Of a DNA stretch of 64,000 bases, positions 31,003 to 43,296 are shown piece by piece; position 1 is the first letter of the stretch; each line of letters opens with the position of its first letter. The DNA is taken from positions 212,984,500 to 213,048,499 of the forward strand of contig OY986439.1 in the NCBI GenBank assembly GCA_963920525.1, in the 5' to 3' direction. A program made the position numbers and the translations under genes. Source of the stretch: Dichetophora obliterata. Taxonomy: Eukaryota; Arthropoda; Insecta; Diptera; Sciomyzidae. The notes under the pieces are model-generated. The model saw only the letters and a list, made by a program, of their open reading frames with translations. It did no database searches and was not told where the DNA came from.

Positions 31003-33119
31003 TATCTTACAGTAACGGGTACAACATACCATTTGAAAATGAATGGATTAACTCTGCTTTATTTATAAATTAACCTAAAACAAGTATTTTTGTATTCTTT
31101 TCAAAATATATCAAACACATAATGAACATATCGTCATATGAAATCAAAAAAGCCATAAGTTACAAAAATTCCAAAATCGACTTTTTGATTGACTATGATG
31201 CATCTTATCAAAATACACGTTTCACAAAATTTTACACTTCTACAACTAAAACCGACGTTTTTATTAACAAAGTTCTCAAAGCCCGAAGTTTAAGCGCAAC
31301 ATACAATTAAGAAAGTATTTTGATTTTCTCTTAAAAGTTTTTAATTTAAACTTACGGCTTTTTTGATTTAATATGAAGATATGTGTATAAAAAATGTTCA
31401 TTGCCTAGGGGGTCAAGCTTTCCCCCTTCGCAACTGCGGACGCCCATGCAAAAAGGTATTTCTTTAGTAAGTCCATTTTGTGGACTCCAGAAATTTAGCT
31501 TTTTTGTGTGTAGTAAGCTCTGCAAGCAAAAGCTTTCTATTTTTAAATAGTAGAGGCAAAAACTCAAATCACTGTAGCTGTTACTGGTTTGTGTCCAACA
31601 TTTAACAAACTTTTAGCGAAATCTACAACCCTGACAAATATCTCATGTACAAAGATATAACAGACCGTTACGCAACTACCAGTTGCGTTGCTTTTACCCC
31701 TATTTGTATATCTACATTTTGTTTTTTTATCTGATTAACGAATTTTCGCACTTCGAACTTAAATGATGCTTCCTCTATGGAAGCTGTATTGTGCACATCG
31801 CCGTGGCAACACTTGTGGTTTCAACTTCAAGCTAGCCGGTTGTGCGTGCTCCTAGCAATTTGAGATTTTATTCAAATACAATATTTGGCGCGTTAAATAC
31901 ACAAGCCGCTAATAAAAATAATCGTAATTTGAATTTAAGATTTTGCCGGATTTGCTTTTTTATTTGTGAGCGGAAGTGACTATATTATGTGCTTGTGTGC
32001 GTAACTAAAGCTTTGATTGCACTCAAGTTGACACAATAAAAACTTTTATTGTTATAACTTTTTTTTCAAAAATGGGTGTGTGTAGTTTTTTACACTCATT
32101 GCACATTAAAATGCACACCAAACGTAATGTGCTGCATAGACAGCAATAAAGCAGCACACAAATGCGAGTTTTTGACGCTTTGCTGAAGGTTGTTCACCAA
32201 TTGTTGTTGCTTTTCTTTTTCATGTTGCTGTTGTTTTATTATATAATTGCAATATAAACAATTGCTACTCAGACATCTAGTCTACAATTCATTTAATTGT
32301 GCCGGCAATAAAAACATACAGGAAAAAAAATACTAAAACAATTAAAGTGAAAAAATAAGTGCTGCATTCGAGGCACCACAAAATAAGTGAAATCAAACAA
32401 TTGCGGATGGTTTGTTGATTTTAGACATGTTGATTGTTTTAAGATGGTTTGGTGTGAAATTTTCGTAGTGTTTACTTTTCAGTTGTTGGAACTTTAAAAA
32501 GTATTGGAAAATGTAAGCAAAACTTTATACTCATGATTATTTATGTGTTTACTCTAAAAAAACAATTAAAATTAGGCTTAAAAAATATATCTCAGAATTT
32601 GAATAGTTAACAGTGTTTTCCAGATTTAGAGAGTTTTCAACCGATGTCTATGTTCTTCGGTTAAATGCAAAGGTATTTTAAGTGCAATTAGGTTTCGTGA
32701 AAAGTTATCGTCTGTGGCAGATCATTTAAATAAAATTGATGGAAGCACCGATAGTTTTGAAAGGTTTATAAAAACAACAAGAACTGACTTAGCTACACGC
32801 TCCGTTTGGTTTTTTTTTTCTACTTCAAATTCTACTCGTTCTCAAATTATAGTGTTCTATATGAGAAAAATTTATTTTAAATCCATGATAAAGTTTAGTT
32901 GTTAATTACAAAAACCAGAAAATTGAGAGAACTGATTACAAAGTTCTAGAGTTCGTAGTTTTTCTGTCAAAAAAGTTGCGTCTTTGGAAAAGCTTGTTAG
33001 ATTAAAAGCGTGCTTTTGGGTTTAGTTCGGGCTCAAGGTAGCTATTTTAATAAAAAACAATCTTGTATTTGTGTTTTTACTATTAATATTTAATTCGTCC
33101 TCAAGAAAGAATTTTTAAG
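31003..33119. other. Unassigned AT-rich sequence
   Basis: I find no convincing gene. Reading frames of 60-70 codons lack domains. 31850-32500 has GTTGTTG-rich and AACAATT words that resemble fly upstream or 5' UTR sequence, but this is only an impression. Confidence 0.3.
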
Positions 33120-33345
33120 AAACCTCCGCTGGGTACCGAATCGCAGATCTTTCTTCACTGGAGCCTCGTCTTTCATGCTCTAAACATGACCTAGCCAGCA
33201 AAGGCGCTTGATTTTAATGCGCTATTTGGTATACCGAATCCTAGGCTTAGTAAACGGCTTAAATTGGTTAAAATAGAGAAAGGAAAGTTAACCTTTGGTA
33301 TCACAATAGACCTCATTGCCTTAAGTGTGTCTTCTTTGAGGCAGC

Positions 33346-33500
33346 CCGACTAACCTTACCTTACCTTACCTTACCTTACCTTACCTTACCTTACCTTACC
33401 TTACCTTACCTTACCTTACCTTACCTTACCTTACCTTACCTTACCTTACCTTACCTTACCTTACCTTACCTTACCTTACCTTACCTTACCTTACCTTACC
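33346..33500 (+). repeat. (CCTTA)n pentanucleotide array
   Basis: About 30 nearly perfect copies of CCTTA, immediately followed to about 33625 by a degenerate stretch in which CCTAA copies (TAACCTAACC) dominate. It lies inside the RTE-like LINE remnant. Confidence 0.9.
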
Positions 33501-33625
33501 ATACATTATCTAATCTAACCTAACCTTATCTAGCCTAGCCCAGCCTAACCTAACCTAACCTTATCTAACCTAGTCTAACATAACCGAACTTAACCTAACC
33601 TAGCTTAACCTAACCTCACTTTATG
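33501..33625 (+). repeat. Degenerate CCTAA/CCTTA stretch
   Basis: Mixed CTAACC, CTTATC, CTAGCC pentamers. CCTAA is the complement of TTAGG, the usual insect telomere repeat, but here it looks like the decayed edge of the CCTTA array. Confidence 0.6.
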
Positions 33626-33703
33626 CGCTAAGATATTTCGCTCGAAGGCTCCTAAAGTCTTTTCATCTAAACTGTTCAGCGTCCACGTTTATGATGCATA
33701 GAG

Positions 33704-35829
33704 CAGGGATGATAATTCCTATTTTCAGTTTGGAACTTAGCTGATTTTAAAAAGTACTCAATTAAGAAATAAAATAAAAATGTGTAAGAAGTTTTAGAAG
33801 CTCAGAAAGGTTTTCAAGCGTGAAGTTTGTAGTGCCTTGTTGCAATGAAAATTAGTGATTAGAAATTTTTTAGTAGAGTACAAGTCGTACACTAGTACCG
33901 CAGCAGTACCGTTGAAGGACAGTTGAATTACATTTAAAACCTTTTATCCATTTTAACTCACATTTGCAACTGTCGGAATTTTTTTAATGACAGTTCACGA
34001 GACAGAAGCTAGGACAGTAATGCCATCAAGTATATTCAAGAACAGAACAGATAAAAATTTCAAAGTGATGTACAATATTTTTGCTTAAGCGTATTATTTA
34101 AGAAAATGTATTCAAAATATAAAAAACTCAACAAATTTTAAGTTTTATTAACTGTTTTGTCAATTGTCATGCCAACTGCCTGTATGCACTTCATACTTAA
34201 TTTTGAACAATACGTATATGGGCATTTCAACAGAAAAATCAACCGTGACCAAAGAATTAAAATTTTTTAAAAAATTTATTATTTTATGATATTATCTAAG
34301 AGAAACATTTTAATTTTATAAATTTAAGCAATTTATGCATAAACTCATTTATTATGATAATCAACTCGTCTGCACTGTTTCACAAATGTAGTTTTTCTTT
34401 TTCGTAAATGTTTCGTTCATTTTTTTTTTTTTTTTGTTTTAGTAAAATGGAAGGCATTGAGGCAAGGAAAAAACTTTACTTAATTGGTTTTTTACTTGCA
34501 AAATTACATAATTTCTCAACAACCTAATTACTTTATTACCCAATTGAACTACAATGAAAATTTAAGGGCAGGTTCTCATCTCGAGCTTCGAAAACACGGT
34601 AATATTCTTTATTTTTTTTTTCATAGAAGGTAGTAAATGATTACCTTGAGTTTTTTTGACAGTTATTTACTAATTCTTAAAGTGTAGGAAAATATATTTT
34701 TGGTGCATAAATTTGTAACGTTATGTGTCAACCGCCGTCAACGTCCCGTTGAAAAAAAAGTACCCAAACGGTTTCCATTGTTATGTAATTTGATATAAAA
34801 AAGCAAACAATTGTAAAAATTTTATGATATTTCTTAGAACTTGAACCTATAATATCAATATATAATTGAAAATAGAAAAAATGGTAAACATTTGAATTTT
34901 TAGTAGCGTTTCTTTCACATTTTGCGCTCTTTAAAGTTCTCTAAAAAAAACCGGCCAATATTATCTAAATTTAGGTTTTGGATGCAAAAAATGTTATCTA
35001 CTTTCAAAAAAATCCAAGTCAATCCATTCAGTAGTTCTTGATATATTATGGAGACCAGTTTGCAAGACACGATTTTTCAGAAAACGCGTTTTAAGGTTTG
35101 GTTAACGATTGTTAAGAGCGCGTTATCGAAAATATAGGTTCGTTTCGTATGCGATAACTTTTTTATGCAATTGTTATATGCTACACATAAAAAAATAAAA
35201 AAAATAAAAATTGAGCTTTTTCTGGAGCTTCATGAGAACCTGCACTAAAGTAACGTAACCCCAGTAACGTCACGCCAGATCAAAAAGCCTAATAAACCAG
35301 AAATGATTTTTTAATTTGATCACTTGGAAAATAAATTTTTATATTATTTCAAATCTTTCTAAAAAAATTTGTATACAAAAAATCTTGCCCAATTCAGAGA
35401 GTTTTTTTAAATTTTGTAATCCATATAAAAAAATCACTTCTGTGTTTTGTAACGCACGTCAGCACATATTTTTGCTTATATCTTTAAGCCCTTAGGATCG
35501 ATTGTTGACATTGGTTTTATTTAATATTGTGCTACTTTATTACTATACAAATAAAAAAAGTTTATAATATAAAAATTTTAGTTTAAAAAATAAGATTTTT
35601 TCATTTATTGCTAATTTCTTTTTTTTTATATCATACGTAACGGCAGTTAAGAAATATTGATTATTTTAATAGTAATGGCTAGTGTAAGCTATGTGTAAGA
35701 CAAAACAAGTGAAAAATGTCTTTTACAATATTTGAAAAAAGTATTGAAATCATCGCGGGGGTACTGCGGTACTTTTGAAAAGCGAAAAGTACTGAATTCA
35801 GTACTTTAGTACTGAATTTATCATCCCTG
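33704..35829. mobile_element. hAT element, non-coding, TSD GCATAGAG
   Basis: The ends CAGGGATGATAA and TTATCATCCCTG have a perfect 8-bp duplication GCATAGAG at 33696-33703 and 35830-35837. The inserted LINE reads through when it is removed. No transposase frame was found; it contains a smaller TIR element at 34566-35245. Confidence 0.85.
34566..35245. mobile_element. TIR element nested in hAT, TSD TAA
   Basis: GGGCAGGTTCTCAT at the left and ATGAGAACCTGCAC at the right are inverted with small differences. TAA lies at 34563-34565 and 35246-35248. The target and length suggest a Harbinger-type non-autonomous element. No coding content. Confidence 0.6.
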
Positions 35830-35929
35830 GCATAGAGTAGGACGGGAATGATGAGCGAGCGATATAGAGTGCGATTTTCGTTCGTCGAGAGAGAGCTCTG
35901 CTTCTCAATTGCACGGTTAAAAATTTTGG

Positions 35930-36005
35930 ACTACTTTTTAATCCAAACTTTGGCTTAAAGGAACTTTTAATCCAAAAAGTACTACTTTTTAATCCAAACA
36001 TTTTT
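35930..36005 (+). repeat. Short imperfect tandem repeat
   Basis: CTTTTTAATCCAAA or close variants occur three times (near 35934, 35964, 35986). Function unknown. Confidence 0.5.
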
Positions 36006-38339
36006 TGATTTCTTTCGTGGGTCTCAAGCCCACGTTAACAACTGAAGGCCCAACCAAAATAGACGATTTGCTCTGTAACGGGTAAAAACGTAAGTGTTCG
36101 GTTAAATACATTTTCTGCCGATTTGACGAACGATGTGACCAATGTGAACACTCGTCAAATTGTGTATAACGATTTTGTCAGTTCAAAAAGTTTTCAACCT
36201 GAGCACATCGCGGCAAAAGAAGGAACGGAAGAAAATAATAATAAATAACTGTGGTAAATAATTTATAAAATAATTTCTTCTCCTTCCAATACGATTTTAA
36301 TAACAACGCTGCTAAAAATTTTCCTTCAGCACGATGTGCTATCTTCGGTGTTCAAGACAAAATTAAGTTTGACGAAAAATTTGATGAGTATGAACACATT
36401 TGTGGACAATCGATTTGACAAACGATTTAGTGAGCGATTTGAAGTGTGAACGGGGTTTTTTTAGATATTATGATTTAACTAGTTCACAAGTTTTCAACAT
36501 ATCTGTTTTTCCGAAAGTCAATTCTATCGTCTTTTCTTTATCGATGATGAAGTGAAGCAGTTTCCCAATTGCCAAATTTTTTATCGAAATACATGTATGC
36601 AAATACGTTTATTTTTTAAATGAACATAAAAATATTAAAGGCTTGCTTAAATATTAAAGGCTGCCTTCAGAAAGGAAGCACATTTTATCTCAGCTGCACG
36701 TAGCACATTTCCGCTTTCAACAAAATTCTTATTGAACCACAAAAATTTGGCTTTTCTTATTACCCCCATGACATGTTAAATCCTTTAAATTGTTCTCCTA
36801 CCAAAAGGTGTTGCCAGTTTTTTTTCAGCAATTTGGGACAAAAGTGAAATATGTACGAAAAAGTGAATTTTTAAAAGCTTTAAAGTGACAAATTGAATGA
36901 ATGAATTAAAAGTTATTCAACTTAGTATTCCAAGAACCATTTCACAGCAAAAATATTTACAGCATTCAGAATTAAATTTTTGTGTTATTATTTTTGAAGA
37001 CCGATTTTGGATAAATACAAATAAATTTAAGTAAAAAACAAATAACAAAAACAGTTCCAAAAGTAAAAAAAAAAAGACAAAAAGTAAGAAACAACTGGGT
37101 GACGTTTTTATTTTATTCTGAACACTGAAACTTCATTTTTAATATATCGCCCATTTCACATTGAAGTATATGTAATATCGGTTGCACTGACCACCTCCGA
37201 TTTGGCTCAAATTTTTTACTTGAATTGGTTCATTGATTGGAAAATTTTATCCGAAGTTATAAATTTTTAGAATTATTTTTCGCGGCCAAAAAAAGGTGTT
37301 TTTTGAGACAACGTTGCTCTGTCAATTTAAATCCGATTTTCATAAATAGGTTATCATTAAAAAAGTTATTTTGTCTTTTTTAAGGGAAAAGTTTAAAATT
37401 TTGCAAAAAAATTACGGTAAGTTTAGCCACTCTTAATTTCGAAGTTTAATGCAATGCCAGCAACAAACGCTATAATTTTATTTAAATTTCATTTGTTTAC
37501 GTTCCTTTACCTTTACAACGATATAGAACAAAGGTGTGCTCTTGAAAGGTTCAAAAGTTATGGCGTAAAATGTGAAGTGGTTGTGAATTTTGAATAATTT
37601 TCTTCTTTACATTGGTATATCGTATAGTTTGGCTTAACCAACACTGATTGCCACAAATATATAAAACATGAGAAATCCATATTTAAAGGGATTTTTTCAA
37701 CTTAACTTTTATTTAATTACCACAATTACTGTTCGATTTTGACAAACCTTGGTATATATGAGGATTTAGGAACGTAAAATCAAAGTAAAGTGTCCACCAG
37801 AGAGCGCTTCAGTACAAAATTCAGGATTAACGAAAACTCTTATTCTAAGGCTTCTTTGAGCGTGCAAAACACACACAATATTGCTTCAAAAATAGCATCG
37901 AAAAAAGTTTTAGGAACCACTGAATACCAAAGAAGAGATCAATGTCTTTCCAATAAGCTAAAATTCATGTTAATACCATGAAAAATACATATTTTATAGT
38001 CGTCTAAAAAAAACCAACTTTTCGAAAATGACAAAATATTGATTTTTTTTTTTAGGGTCACAAAAGTGTTTGCTAAGAAAAGGAATTAAAGAAATGTTTA
38101 TCCAAAATTTGTGCACGATTAAATTTGTTAATATTTTGCTTATCTTAGGTATGCATTCTGAAGAAAAAAAAGTGACCTCAAAAAACAAAATTTTTTTGCA
38201 AAAAATATCTCCGATCCAAAAAAATGATGCCGTAATAAATTTTATACTACATTTACATTGAACCAAATGACTCATTTGAAACGAGTCATTCAAAAGTATT
38301 TACTGTTGTAGTATCATGTTTTATAGTCACCTTTAAAGT
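36006..38339. other. Unassigned AT-rich sequence
   Basis: No gene supported. 36070-36440 has repeated GATTTGACGA/CGATTTGACAAACG words and may be a decayed repeat with one end near 36450. Short frames at 37790-37981 and 38070-38293 (both strands) lack domains. Confidence 0.3.
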
Positions 38340-38373
38340 CGAAAGTTGAGTTACCGAACCAGGGATGCTATGA

Positions 38374-38408
38374 TTAGGGCATTTACACGTTAAGAGTAAA
38401 CGCCCTAA
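38374..38408. other. Hairpin
   Basis: TTAGGGCATTTACACG is followed by an inverted TAAACGCCCTAA. It stands between GTTACCGAACC and GTGTTCGGTAG, which are themselves partly inverted. Possibly the core of a very small palindromic element. Confidence 0.4.
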
Positions 38409-38449
38409 CTTCTAACTTTGAAATTGGTGTTCGGTAGTGGACTTTTTTT

Positions 38450-39420
38450 TTTTGTCTATACAAATTGATCCGGCTTAGTGGGCGTGGATATTGCTTTTGT
38501 TTTCTTTCTACACATATACTAAATACTCTTGAGGAAGGTTCAATATAAAAAAAAATAACAAAATATTTCAAGTTATTGTGTTATATGGAGAGTTTTTACT
38601 AGAGCTCCTTCTATTTATTCCAACTTTTGTATGGAATTAAACCATCCAGCCAGTCATTCAATATACATAAAATATTTAGAACGTCCTGTGAAATACGGGA
38701 TATATGGCAACACTATCTACTAACACATAGTTGATATATTTTCAAATGTAGCACAAAAAACTGTTCGACACATTTATACAATAAATAACAACACTTTACG
38801 TTGCATACAAACTTGAACTGTCGTTACATCAAAACAACTCTACAATAAACCGCTTATTTTCAAATGTTCTTTATCCCCTCTCTTGTTTTGGTTTTATTGT
38901 CTGTCATAACTGGATATTTTGATTTTCCATTGTTATTTTTGTGTTGTTGTCAAAATAAAAACAACACTCGAACATTCTTTTCCTTCTTGTGTGTGCGCAT
39001 CCTTTTCCTTCTAGTTTGTATGTGTTGTATGTGTTATAATTTGCTGATTGTGCTAACAAAAGTCAAGCTAAAAATAACAACAGAATCATGAAATTGTTAA
39101 TTGAATACAATTACGAGCAAGTTTGTTGTTATGAAATATATTTTCAAAAATGGCTACAAAATTTACCCCAACTGCAGAAGTGGAGATAAGAACATGGTTA
39201 TCCAATTAGGTTCGAATAAATTGGTTATGATTCTAAATAAAAGTATTTTTAGACAAACAGAATTAGGATTGAATGCGTGAGCTGAAATGTAAGACTTGAA
39301 AATTCAGTAAACTAACACTGAAAAACTGTTTGGAAAATAAGTTTTTGTTTGAATGAAAAGCTTTCTTATTATCTTCGGGACCAAATATTTCAATTGTGTG
39401 AAAGTATATTTTTGTAACTG
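38450..39420. other. Unassigned AT-rich sequence
   Basis: An open stretch at 38864-39091 is hydrophobic but has no supporting features, and I do not call it a gene. Confidence 0.3.
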
Positions 39421-39430
39421 AGTATATGTA

Positions 39431-40317
39431 AGGGTGGTTCAATATTTATTTTTTTATCCAAGTATTTGAAGCTTGAATGATCCAATAAGCACCCACTGTA
39501 AAGTGCAACCAAATTGATAAAGGTTTAGAGATGGACCCCTTTTATATTGATCAAGACTCGAAGTCAAGTTTCAGAGTTTGTAGGCAATTCGCCGCACATC
39601 GGAAGCGACGGAAGGGAAAAAGAAACTTGAAGCTGTACCAGCAATTTGTCGTATTCCTTTTGTTATTTTCGCGTTGTTGGCAGTGCTTTTAATTTTATTT
39701 TTCGCATATCAATGTGAGTTTGTTAGACTTCGGTTGCAATAAAATTGTTTTGCATTTAATCTAATTTCATTTTGCATTAAATTTTTAAGCAAAAACATTT
39801 TGTTAACTTCCATCGTGGTAAAAAATTAAAATTCAGTTTGCAAATTTCTATAAATTATAATTCATTTGCTTGCTACCTATCTCGTTTTATTTTTAGAAAA
39901 CAAGGAAAGAGGACAACAAATTGAATTCAAGTCTTGCCCAATGTGAAAGCTTTCGTCAAGTTCAAAAGAGAACGTCAAAAAAACTTGACTTCAAGTCTTG
40001 ATCAATGTAAAAGGGGTCATGCTGCTTTTTGTTTTTCGTTTTTCCATACGATTTGTATGGAAGAAATGTGCTTTTTTCAGTCTAACTAATTTCTAAGACA
40101 TATCGTTTTATTTTTCTTTTACATTTCAGCCGGCATTTTGATACCAAATGCAATAAAAGTAATGAAGTATTTTGAGAGATAACATTATTAGAGAGAGATA
40201 AGTAAACATTTTTATATGTATCAACTATTATTTCACAATGGGAATGAAGTATTTTGAGGTCAGGAGAATGGATGTAAGTTGCGATTATCGAACAAATTTT
40301 TTTCTCTGAACCACCCT
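39431..40317. mobile_element. TIR element with 9-10-bp duplication
   Basis: AGGGTGGTTCA and TGAACCACCCT are the ends. The flanks AGTATATGTA (39421-39430) and AGTATATATA (40318-40327) agree in nine of ten bases, a duplication length seen in Mutator-like elements among others. Non-coding; contains a second TIR element. Confidence 0.6.
39534..40018. mobile_element. Nested TIR element, duplication ATG
   Basis: GACCCCTTTTATATTGATCA at the left is matched at the right by TGATCAATGTAAAAGGGGTC; the arms go on with AGACTCGAAGTCAAGTTT. ATG precedes and follows (39531-39533, 40019-40021). Superfamily unknown. Confidence 0.6.
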
Positions 40318-40380
40318 AGTATATATAAATTGGAGTCTCTCTGATTACTCAATTTGAAAATATTTCTGTTTTTTCATCTA

Positions 40381-40560
40381 TACTAATATATAAAAGGCTT
40401 CTCACGTATCTGCGACGACGCTAAACTTACAAACTGCTGAACCGATTTAAGTGATGCTTTCACTAATATAAAGCTGCATGTTTAGCTTAAAATCTTGCAT
40501 CATTAATTTTTTTAAAAGCCTTCTTTAAAGTTATTAAAATTTAAATTTATAAAGTAGCTT
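40381..40560 (+). repeat. Helitron-like repeat, 5' end
   Basis: CTATACTAATATATAAAAGGC followed by a segment reading ACTGCTGAACCGATTTAAGTG. This resembles the start at 50715 (CTAATATATAAAAATCTCG, GAAACGGCTCGACTG) and the AAAATCAATTG start near 55915. Such starts are typical of Helitron/Helentron-derived repeats of flies. No 3' end identified here. Confidence 0.4.
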
Positions 40561-40599
40561 AAAACCAAACATAAACATCATTGCTTCATTAAATTGTTA

Positions 40600-40760
40600 A
40601 GCGGGGTACACATTAGCGATCATGAGTGACACTCATGCTTAAATTCTCTATTTTTACGCAGGCTCACGTGTTTGTACCTTCGTCATTCAACAGTCAACCA
40701 CAGAAATTTTTGTGGTTGAATTTTCGAGTGTTACTCAGGAGTGTTAATGTGTACCCCGCT
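40600..40760. mobile_element. 161-bp Harbinger-type MITE, TSD TTA
   Basis: Perfect 16-base ends AGCGGGGTACACATTA / TAATGTGTACCCCGCT, with TTA at 40597-40599 and 40761-40763. The next inner bases carry GAGTGACACTCA-type inverted words. Confidence 0.85.
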
Positions 40761-40870
40761 TTAGATACACAAGCAGCACAAAGCCTTATCTCTCTTTTTC
40801 TCTGCTGTAGTGTTTCTTATTGTTTCTATTGCAGTGTCGGATAGCTTTGAACATTTATCCGACAAAGATT

Positions 40871-41188
40871 AAAGAACCTAGGCATGCGCCTTATACAAAC
40901 ATAGTTTTGTCTTTGACCTGAAAGGAAAGGTATAGATTATTAGAGGAAGAATTGTTTAGAACCATACGTGAATTATATCGATTAGGAGGAACAAACCTGA
41001 AAGATATTTTGAATTGCGTATAGCCGAGACTAGTGTTATGCCTTAACCTCGGCAAAAATTTCCAGCCAATAATTCTTAAATTTAGTAAAGAACAAAGAAA
41101 TCCAAAAGAACCATGCCTGAATCCGGTTTCGAACCGGGGACCTCTGAGTTGATAGTCTAGCGCACTCTTCACTAGACTACAAAGGCCG
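40871..41188 (-). repeat. SINE-A copy 2, minus strand
   Basis: Collinear with copies 1 and 3. The tRNA-like head is at about 41113-41188 (box B GGTTCGAAACC). It has the uninterrupted segment TATGCCTTAACCTCGG at 41036-41051, which is the empty site for the MITE in copy 3. No A-tail is visible at its 3' end. Confidence 0.7.
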
Positions 41189-42519
41189 ACTAAGCCAAGG
41201 AATAATGATTAATAAATATGAATTGAATTGATTTATTTTGATTTAGTATTGATTTATTAAATGTTTATACATCATTAAAAGAGAAATATTTTTTGTACAA
41301 TAAATCATGTTGTTAATTATTAAGAACGTCTCTTTATCCTTTTAAATAGCAAACAAGGATTAAAAAGAGGGAATTTTTAATAATATGGCTCTCTTAATAG
41401 TACAGTACTACTTTCCTTAAAATAACAATACCTGCTATATTTACATGTTTACGCTTTTCATTTTATTCATTTTATTAACATTGATATTAAAGTTTGACAG
41501 TGCAAATCTACTCTGTGACATATGATAAATATTTATCTGCCACTACATCAGAATTCTGTATGTTCTTTTTGTGGCATCATTTATTTTCAAGTTTATTTTA
41601 TATATGCTTATATATGATATTAAATTCAAATAGGCGACATGTTTCAAATGAACATGAATGACATTTTATAAGCCTTCGTGTGTGACACCGTTAATGTTTA
41701 TTGTTAACTTTTTAAAAATTCCCATTTCTCTTATAAAGCAATCTGAAATGTGAGACTTATTAATAATGTAAATATTTAACATTCATTAAATGTAACACAA
41801 TAATTTTAAATAAGTGCATACATATGTATATGTTTTAACGTTATATTTTTTTCTTGCTTATTGAAGCACATTTCAATAAAGAATTTATTTATGTGCCGAA
41901 ATGAAAGATTACGTTAATGTGAGTATTGATTTTTATTATATTAGAATTCAATTAATTTTCATTTCTCAGTTTTTTGCAAGCAATATATCAGCTCACTGGC
42001 TTATAGGCTGCATAAATAAACAATGTATTTTCCGCGAAAACACACAGTGTTGCTTTTTCCCATTTATACAAACAACGATGTGTGAAAATATATAAATAAA
42101 CTTTATTTAGCGTTTGTTTAAGCAAAAAACCTCATTCAATACATTGACGGTAACGAATTATTGATGCATCACAAAAACCAACACGGACTTGCAAATATGT
42201 AGATTTAATATGAAATATAGGTACATACACCAATGAAATATACATATACAACGACATACAACAATTTTCACAGTTCAGGAATGATCCTTTTTATATAAGA
42301 GCAAAAAATCATTTTCACAGCAATTGAAATCGTCATATGGACAAAAGCTCTTGAGAATGTTAGCATATTGTTTAGTATTAATTTAAACTTTATGAGTACA
42401 AATATAAATATGAGTAAGAGTGAAGAATAAAAGATAGTTTTTATCATTTTTGTGTGTAAGTAAGAATTTGTGTACGAATATAAATAGTATAAATATAGAA
42501 TACGCAGAGTGGTATTAAT
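41189..42519. other. Unassigned AT-rich sequence
   Basis: No gene, RNA or repeat recognised. Confidence 0.35.
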
Positions 42520-43160
42520 AGTAATATTCTATAACTCCAAAGCTATTAGAAATTGCAAATTTGGTTTGTATGGGAGGTGCCACGCTTCCTTGTAAGACTC
42601 CCATAAAATGTAATCAGTGAAACAGCACGTGTAATTGTGTTCGAATATGGAATACCTAATTCCGAAGCTGTGCGACCTATAATTCCACAGCTATTCGATA
42701 TCGCAAACTAGGGCTGTATGGAAGGTGACACGCCCTTTTTCCAATGCAAACACCTTCGTTAGTATGTTTTTAATAATTTTCGAAAATTTCATGTAATTTT
42801 TTTCCAAATTTTAGTATTATACGATCAAAACCGTCTGATATATGGAAGTTATATTGATTTGTGGGCGGTTAAAGTGGGCGTAGCAACATTTATACCGGCA
42901 CTTGGAGCACCTACATAACAAGTTTTATTATAAAAACGTGTACAGCTCCTGAATTGGCATGATTTTGAAAAAGTGGGCGTAGATATATTGCAACCACGCC
43001 CATTTTTTTACAGTTGCCGACAGTGGCCACCTAAAAAAATTACTTAATTTTATTTTTTAATAATTAAAACCGTCTGATATGTATATTTTTTATACTTTGT
43101 GGGCGATAGCGCAAATTTGGCTTGTATGGGAGGTACCACGCCCCCCTCATGCAATCGACA
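42520..43160 (-). repeat. GGGCGTGGC repeat family (Helitron-like body)
   Basis: Words such as TGTATGGGAGGTGCCACG, GAAGCTGTGCGACCTATAA and TATTCGATATCGCAAACT recur here, and in the opposite orientation at 54600-54720 and 56350-56560. The block 42780-43140 also matches 49590-49950 (AAAACCGTCTGATAT, TTGTGGGCGGT). Probably a diverged copy of the family seen intact at 50.7-54.8 and 55.9-56.7 kb. Confidence 0.5.
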
Positions 43161-43296
43161 CCAATCATAACAGGAACTCTCTCAAGATTTGGCTTCAGTT
43201 TCCTTGGAAATTTCATAAGATCGATTTAGCGGCTTTGGAGTCTATACGTGATATGCAGACATACATACTTCCATTTATATATATGTATATATAGAC

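Larger units (their letters stand above)
33120..35925 (-). pseudogene. RTE-like LINE 3' remnant, split by a hAT
   Basis: The minus strand at 35925-35838 gives KIALYRSLIIPVLLYA, and at 33695-33621 it gives TWTLNSLDEKTLGAFERNIL, contiguous once the hAT at 33704-35829 is removed. 33230-33120 gives RLCWLGHV and MKDEAPVKKDLRFGTQRR. These are the C-terminal segments typical of RTE-type and related non-LTR elements (YRSLIRPVLLYG, W-GHV-RM). A stop (TAA) stands before TWTL. A pentanucleotide array sits between the two latter blocks. Confidence 0.65.

Noticed and set aside
33501..33625. Interstitial telomere (TTAGG) sequence
   Set aside because: Units are mixed and follow a pure CCTTA array, so slippage is the simpler reading. 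Kept only as a finding with modest interest.
36070..36450. Possible MITE with GATTTGACGA words
   Set aside because: I could not match two termini or a duplication, so it is only mentioned as unassigned sequence.
38864..39091. Hydrophobic 75-codon frame resembling a membrane protein
   Set aside because: T-rich codons alone explain the hydrophobic residues; no splice, promoter or homologous motif.
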